From Leptolyngbya sp. SIO1E4 (lineage in GTDB: Bacteria; Cyanobacteriota; Cyanobacteriia; Phormidesmidales; Phormidesmidaceae), in contig JAAHFU020000003.1 in NCBI GenBank assembly GCA_010672825.2, positions 620,001-684,000 on the forward strand: a stretch of DNA of 64,000 nt, in the 5' to 3' direction. This document shows, piece after piece, positions 61,277 through 64,000 of this stretch (position 1 is its first letter; each line of letters opens with the position of its first letter). The notes under the pieces are model-generated. The model saw only the letters and a list, made by a program, of their open reading frames with translations, was not told the origin of the DNA and did not search any database. The translations under genes were made by a program, and so were the position numbers.

Positions 61277-63223
61277 CTAGGACAATGCTCGGCGGTGGCG
61301 GTAGCGCCCTAGGGCCATCAATGGAAAATAATGGCGATAGAGGTGATAGCGAATGTAAAAGTGACCCGGGAACCCAGTGCCTGTAAATTCGGCCTCATTC
61401 CAGGTACCGTTTTCTGTTTGGCTGGTTAACAAATAGTCAACGCCGGTTTGAATGGCTCGGTTGGCGGCGGCATCTGCGTAGTCAGCTGCATCCAGGAGTC
61501 CCAGCAGCGCCCAAGCCGTTTGAGAGGCGGTGCTAGGGCCTTGCCCTTTCAGGCTTGGATCGGTGTAGCTACGACAGGTCTCTCCCCAACCACCATCAGA
61601 ATTTTGACAGCTAACCAGCCAGGCGACGCCCCGTTCTATAGAGACTCGACAGCGCTCGGGGGCAATTAGCGTCAACGCAGAGAGAACCTCACTGGTGCCG
61701 TAAATGTAGTTCACCCCCCAACGCCCAAACCAGCTACCATCAGATTCCTGGGTTTGAAGCAAGTAATTCAGGCCACGGACAATTCGTTCAGGGGTGAGAT
61801 CGGCGGCATAACTTTTTGCTAGAGCAGCATCGCGCGACAGACGTCCGTGCATCTCCAGCACGCGGGCGGTGATGTCGGCAGTGCTGGGGTCAATCATGGC
61901 CTTGAGATCCCCGTAGGGAATAGCATTGAGCCAGTCTTGATCATTATTAATATCAAAGGCAGCCCAGCCACCCGTTTTGCACTGCATGGTGGCAATCCAG
62001 CGCACGGCTCGGGCGATCGCGGCTTTTTTCAACGCCTCGTCAGGCAGGGTGAGATCCTGAAGCGCCATGGCGATGACGGCGGTGTCGTCCATGTCAGGGT
62101 AAAAGCGATTCTCAAATTCAAACGCCCAGCCACCTGGCTTACCTTTGGGGTTTTTAATGATCCAGTCGCCATAGTCGAGGATTTGCTTACTGAGCAGCCA
62201 TTCCCCCGCCCGCACCAGGGCTGGATGGTCAGGGGCAAGGCCAGAATCGGTCAGCGATCGCAGAGCCAGACCCGTATCCCAAACGGGGGAAATGCAGGCT
62301 TGCACCCAGTAGATGTCTTCCGTTTCGATAGCAAAGTTATCGACCGCCTGAATGCCACGCCGTACGATCGGGTCGTTCACGTCGTAGTCTAATGCGCGTA
62401 GCGCCAGCAGAGAGTTGAGCATGGCCGGAATAATCCCACCCCAGTCACCTGTGGCTTCCTGGCGTTCAATAATCCATTGTTCGGCGCGCTGAATAGCCAC
62501 GTCTCGAAAGGGCACGAAGTTCAAGGACTCGGCCAGCTTAAACCCTTGATCGAGCCACAGGAAGATATCACTCCAGTCACCGCTCTGAGGCAGTTCCCAG
62601 CGTACGTTCTCAATGCCTTCGGCGTACAGCTCATCCAGCGTGATGGTGGGGTCGATAACGTACACGGGCTTTTGGTCAAACACGATCAAAAGCGGTACGG
62701 TGCTGCCCCTGGCCCAGCTTGAGAGTTCGTAGATGGTTACCGGGAAGGGCTGCTCCAACAGCATGATCCAAGCGGGCAGCGAGGGCAGCCCTCGCCAGTC
62801 ATAGCAGCCTATTAGGGCCAGGTGGAATTTGGTGAAGATGCGGGTTTTGCTAATGCCGCCCCGACTCAGAATAAAGTCTTTAGCGCGAACCAGGGCCGGA
62901 TCGTGAGCTGGAACCCCCAACACCCGCAAGGCCGTGTAGGCTTCTACCGAGGTGCTCAGTTCACCCCCATCGCCGTAGAAGAGTTCCCAACCACCATGGT
63001 CACGCTGCTGCGATCGCAGGTACGTTTCGGCTTTGGCGAGGGGGCGATCGCGATCGGTGCCCCAAATCTTGTGCAGCAGAATGATTTCGGCGGTGATGGT
63101 AACATTCGACTCCAGGTCTGCCCACCAATACCCGTCTGGGTTTTGAATCGAGAGTAGGTAGTTTTGGGCAGCGGCAATGGCCTGATCCAGTCCTGTTATT
63201 TGCTGCGGGTCTTTGGTTTGCAT
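61277..63223 (-). CDS. shc: Squalene-hopene cyclase
   Basis: 648 residues. It cyclises squalene to hopene, the first step to hopanoids, on the membrane. The catalytic DxDD motif is FYPDMDDTAVIAM (about residues 373-385). QW-type repeats occur several times (for example KTGGWAAFD, SDGSWFGRWGVNYIYGT and SDGGWGETCRSY). The N-terminus AIAAAQNYLLSIQNPDGYWWADLESN and the C-terminal GHFYIRYHLYRHYFPLMALGRY are typical. The ATG at 63223 is well supported. The hpnB gene is divergent, 189 bp away, so hopanoid functions are clustered at this end. Confidence 0.96.
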   Translation of the reverse strand: MQTKDPQQITGLDQAIAAAQNYLLSIQNPDGYWWADLESNVTITAEIILLHKIWGTDRDRPLAKAETYLRSQQRDHGGWELFYGDGGELSTSVEAYTALRVLGVPAHDPALVRAKDFILSRGGISKTRIFTKFHLALIGCYDWRGLPSLPAWIMLLEQPFPVTIYELSSWARGSTVPLLIVFDQKPVYVIDPTITLDELYAEGIENVRWELPQSGDWSDIFLWLDQGFKLAESLNFVPFRDVAIQRAEQWIIERQEATGDWGGIIPAMLNSLLALRALDYDVNDPIVRRGIQAVDNFAIETEDIYWVQACISPVWDTGLALRSLTDSGLAPDHPALVRAGEWLLSKQILDYGDWIIKNPKGKPGGWAFEFENRFYPDMDDTAVIAMALQDLTLPDEALKKAAIARAVRWIATMQCKTGGWAAFDINNDQDWLNAIPYGDLKAMIDPSTADITARVLEMHGRLSRDAALAKSYAADLTPERIVRGLNYLLQTQESDGSWFGRWGVNYIYGTSEVLSALTLIAPERCRVSIERGVAWLVSCQNSDGGWGETCRSYTDPSLKGQGPSTASQTAWALLGLLDAADYADAAANRAIQTGVDYLLTSQTENGTWNEAEFTGTGFPGHFYIRYHLYRHYFPLMALGRYRHRRALS

Positions 63224-63412
63224 CTGAGCCCCTCATGCCAAATCGATGGTCATTGAGGCAGCATAATGCAAATGCTTAAGTTCAGGGAAGGTGTCGGCAG
63301 GAATGAACGGCGCTGCTGGATGACAACCATGAAGCAGAAGTTTGACTGGCCGTTTGCTGCCGATTCCAATGTAGGTTTGGGATGTAGGTTATCTGGGCAG
63401 TAAGGGCAATAA

Positions 63413-64000
63413 ATGGCAAGTGTGGGGTTGGGGTTAACGGTTTTATCGCTACTGATTTGGGTGGGAATGCTGGCGTTTTGGGGGCAGTTTTGGCGCGCTG
63501 ATCAGCAGCTAAATACCCAGGACAACCAAGCACCAGCCCCCTGGCCTACCGTTGCGGCAGTTATTCCAGCACGGAATGAGGCAGATCTGATTGGGGTAGC
63601 GGTGCGATCGCACCTTAGCCAGACCTATCCAGGCGGACTGTCTGTGGTGCTGGTAGATGACCAGAGTACCGACGGCACGGCAGCGATCGCGACTCAAGTC
63701 GCCACAGAATTAGGAAAAGCCACAAACCTGACCGTTCTGCCCGGCCAATCTCTGCCTACGGGCTGGACCGGCAAGCTTTGGGCAATGGAGCAGGGATTCC
63801 GCTATCTGCAACAGCAGCCGGTTTCCCCAGACTATGTTCTCTTTACGGATGCCGATATCGAGCACGATGTGGCCAGCGTGCAGCAGCTAGTGACCCAAGC
63901 GGAGGCGAAAGGGTTAGACTTGGTATCGCTGATGGTGCAGCTGCGCTGCCAAAGTTTTTGGGAGAGGCTGTTGATTCCAGCATTCATCTTTTTCTTTCAA
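63413..64000 (+). CDS. hpnB: Hopene-associated glycosyltransferase HpnB, N-terminal part (runs off right edge)
   Basis: Open from an ATG at 63413 to the window edge, 196 residues. A membrane segment (LTVLSLLIWVGMLAFWGQF) is followed by a GT2 domain: AAVIPARNEADLIGVAV, LVDDQSTDGTA, LPTGWTGKLWAMEQG and the DxD-like FTDADIEH. The pattern matches HpnB-type glycosyltransferases commonly encoded beside shc. It is thought to add a sugar during hopanoid or hopanoid-linked lipid synthesis; the exact reaction is unsettled. A second hydrophobic stretch begins at the edge (LLIPAFIFFF). It is divergent from shc. Confidence 0.88.
   Translation, partial: MASVGLGLTVLSLLIWVGMLAFWGQFWRADQQLNTQDNQAPAPWPTVAAVIPARNEADLIGVAVRSHLSQTYPGGLSVVLVDDQSTDGTAAIATQVATELGKATNLTVLPGQSLPTGWTGKLWAMEQGFRYLQQQPVSPDYVLFTDADIEHDVASVQQLVTQAEAKGLDLVSLMVQLRCQSFWERLLIPAFIFFFQ

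Noticed and set aside
1-64000. CRISPR arrays, tRNA and rRNA genes
   Set aside because: No regularly spaced identical repeats of CRISPR length, no cloverleaf with the conserved T-arm, and no rRNA signature were found by eye; a short tRNA could still be missed.

Overview
The window is a stretch of cyanobacterial chromosome. The octamer GCGATCGC (HIP1) is scattered through both genes and spacers. Several genes are cyanobacterial in type: a one-helix high-light-inducible protein, an lptA-lptB-lptF/G block, DUF4079, UPF0182, DUF4058 and Uma2 family proteins, a FutA/IdiA-type iron-binding protein and squalene-hopene cyclase. Gene content and fairly high GC suggest a filamentous Leptolyngbya-like strain, but the sequence alone does not prove the genus. 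No rRNA, tRNA or CRISPR array was recognised.

Layout. 1-3.8 kb: the 5' end of glmM leaves the left edge, then DUF309 and the LPS-export genes lptA, lptB and lptF/G. 4-5.7 kb: a complete IS982-type element and a secreted Cys-rich repeat protein. 5.9-20.9 kb: mostly housekeeping genes (dxs, mtnA, cysteine synthase, secA, a Sua5/YrdC protein, gamma-glutamyltransferase) mixed with signalling genes (a degenerate histidine kinase and two response regulators) and a DUF790 nuclease-like gene. 20.9-31.4 kb: leuS, small membrane proteins including a 56-codon hli gene, a pilin-like lipoprotein, a phosphoesterase, a Tat-exported iron-binding protein, a PHP-domain protein and rpmF. A decayed IS1-type element lies directly behind the rpmF terminator. 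32.7-39.9 kb: a co-directional block of three glycosyltransferases, an ABC exporter and a kinase-fold phosphotransferase, probably making and exporting an unidentified glycoconjugate. 39.9-49.3 kb is the most accessory part: an AAA ATPase divergent from a DUF4157-metzincin protein (both of types linked to extracellular contractile injection systems), a four-helix-bundle gene between inverted heptad repeats, DUF4058, Uma2, a TRAP transporter pair without its binding protein, and a small protein with an effector-associated domain. 49.4-64 kb: UPF0182, DUF4079, signal peptidase I with an extra membrane module, a complete IS4-type element, aroB, hisB, a flavin-dependent dehydrogenase-like protein, and divergent shc and hpnB hopanoid genes.

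Two themes run through the spacers. First, short tandem repeats with a strict 7-bp period occur in at least five sequence families; one family (TTTGGGG/TCTAGGG) is joined in four copies to a conserved tail of about 45 nt, and an IS4 element has landed inside one of these blocks. Second, strong hairpins sit at gene ends, two sharing the core AGAGACGC.

Genes missed by a simple ORF list are included here: glmM (partial), hli, rpmF, hpnB (partial) and the broken insA. Several start codons were moved on the basis of ribosome-binding sites or family N-termini.
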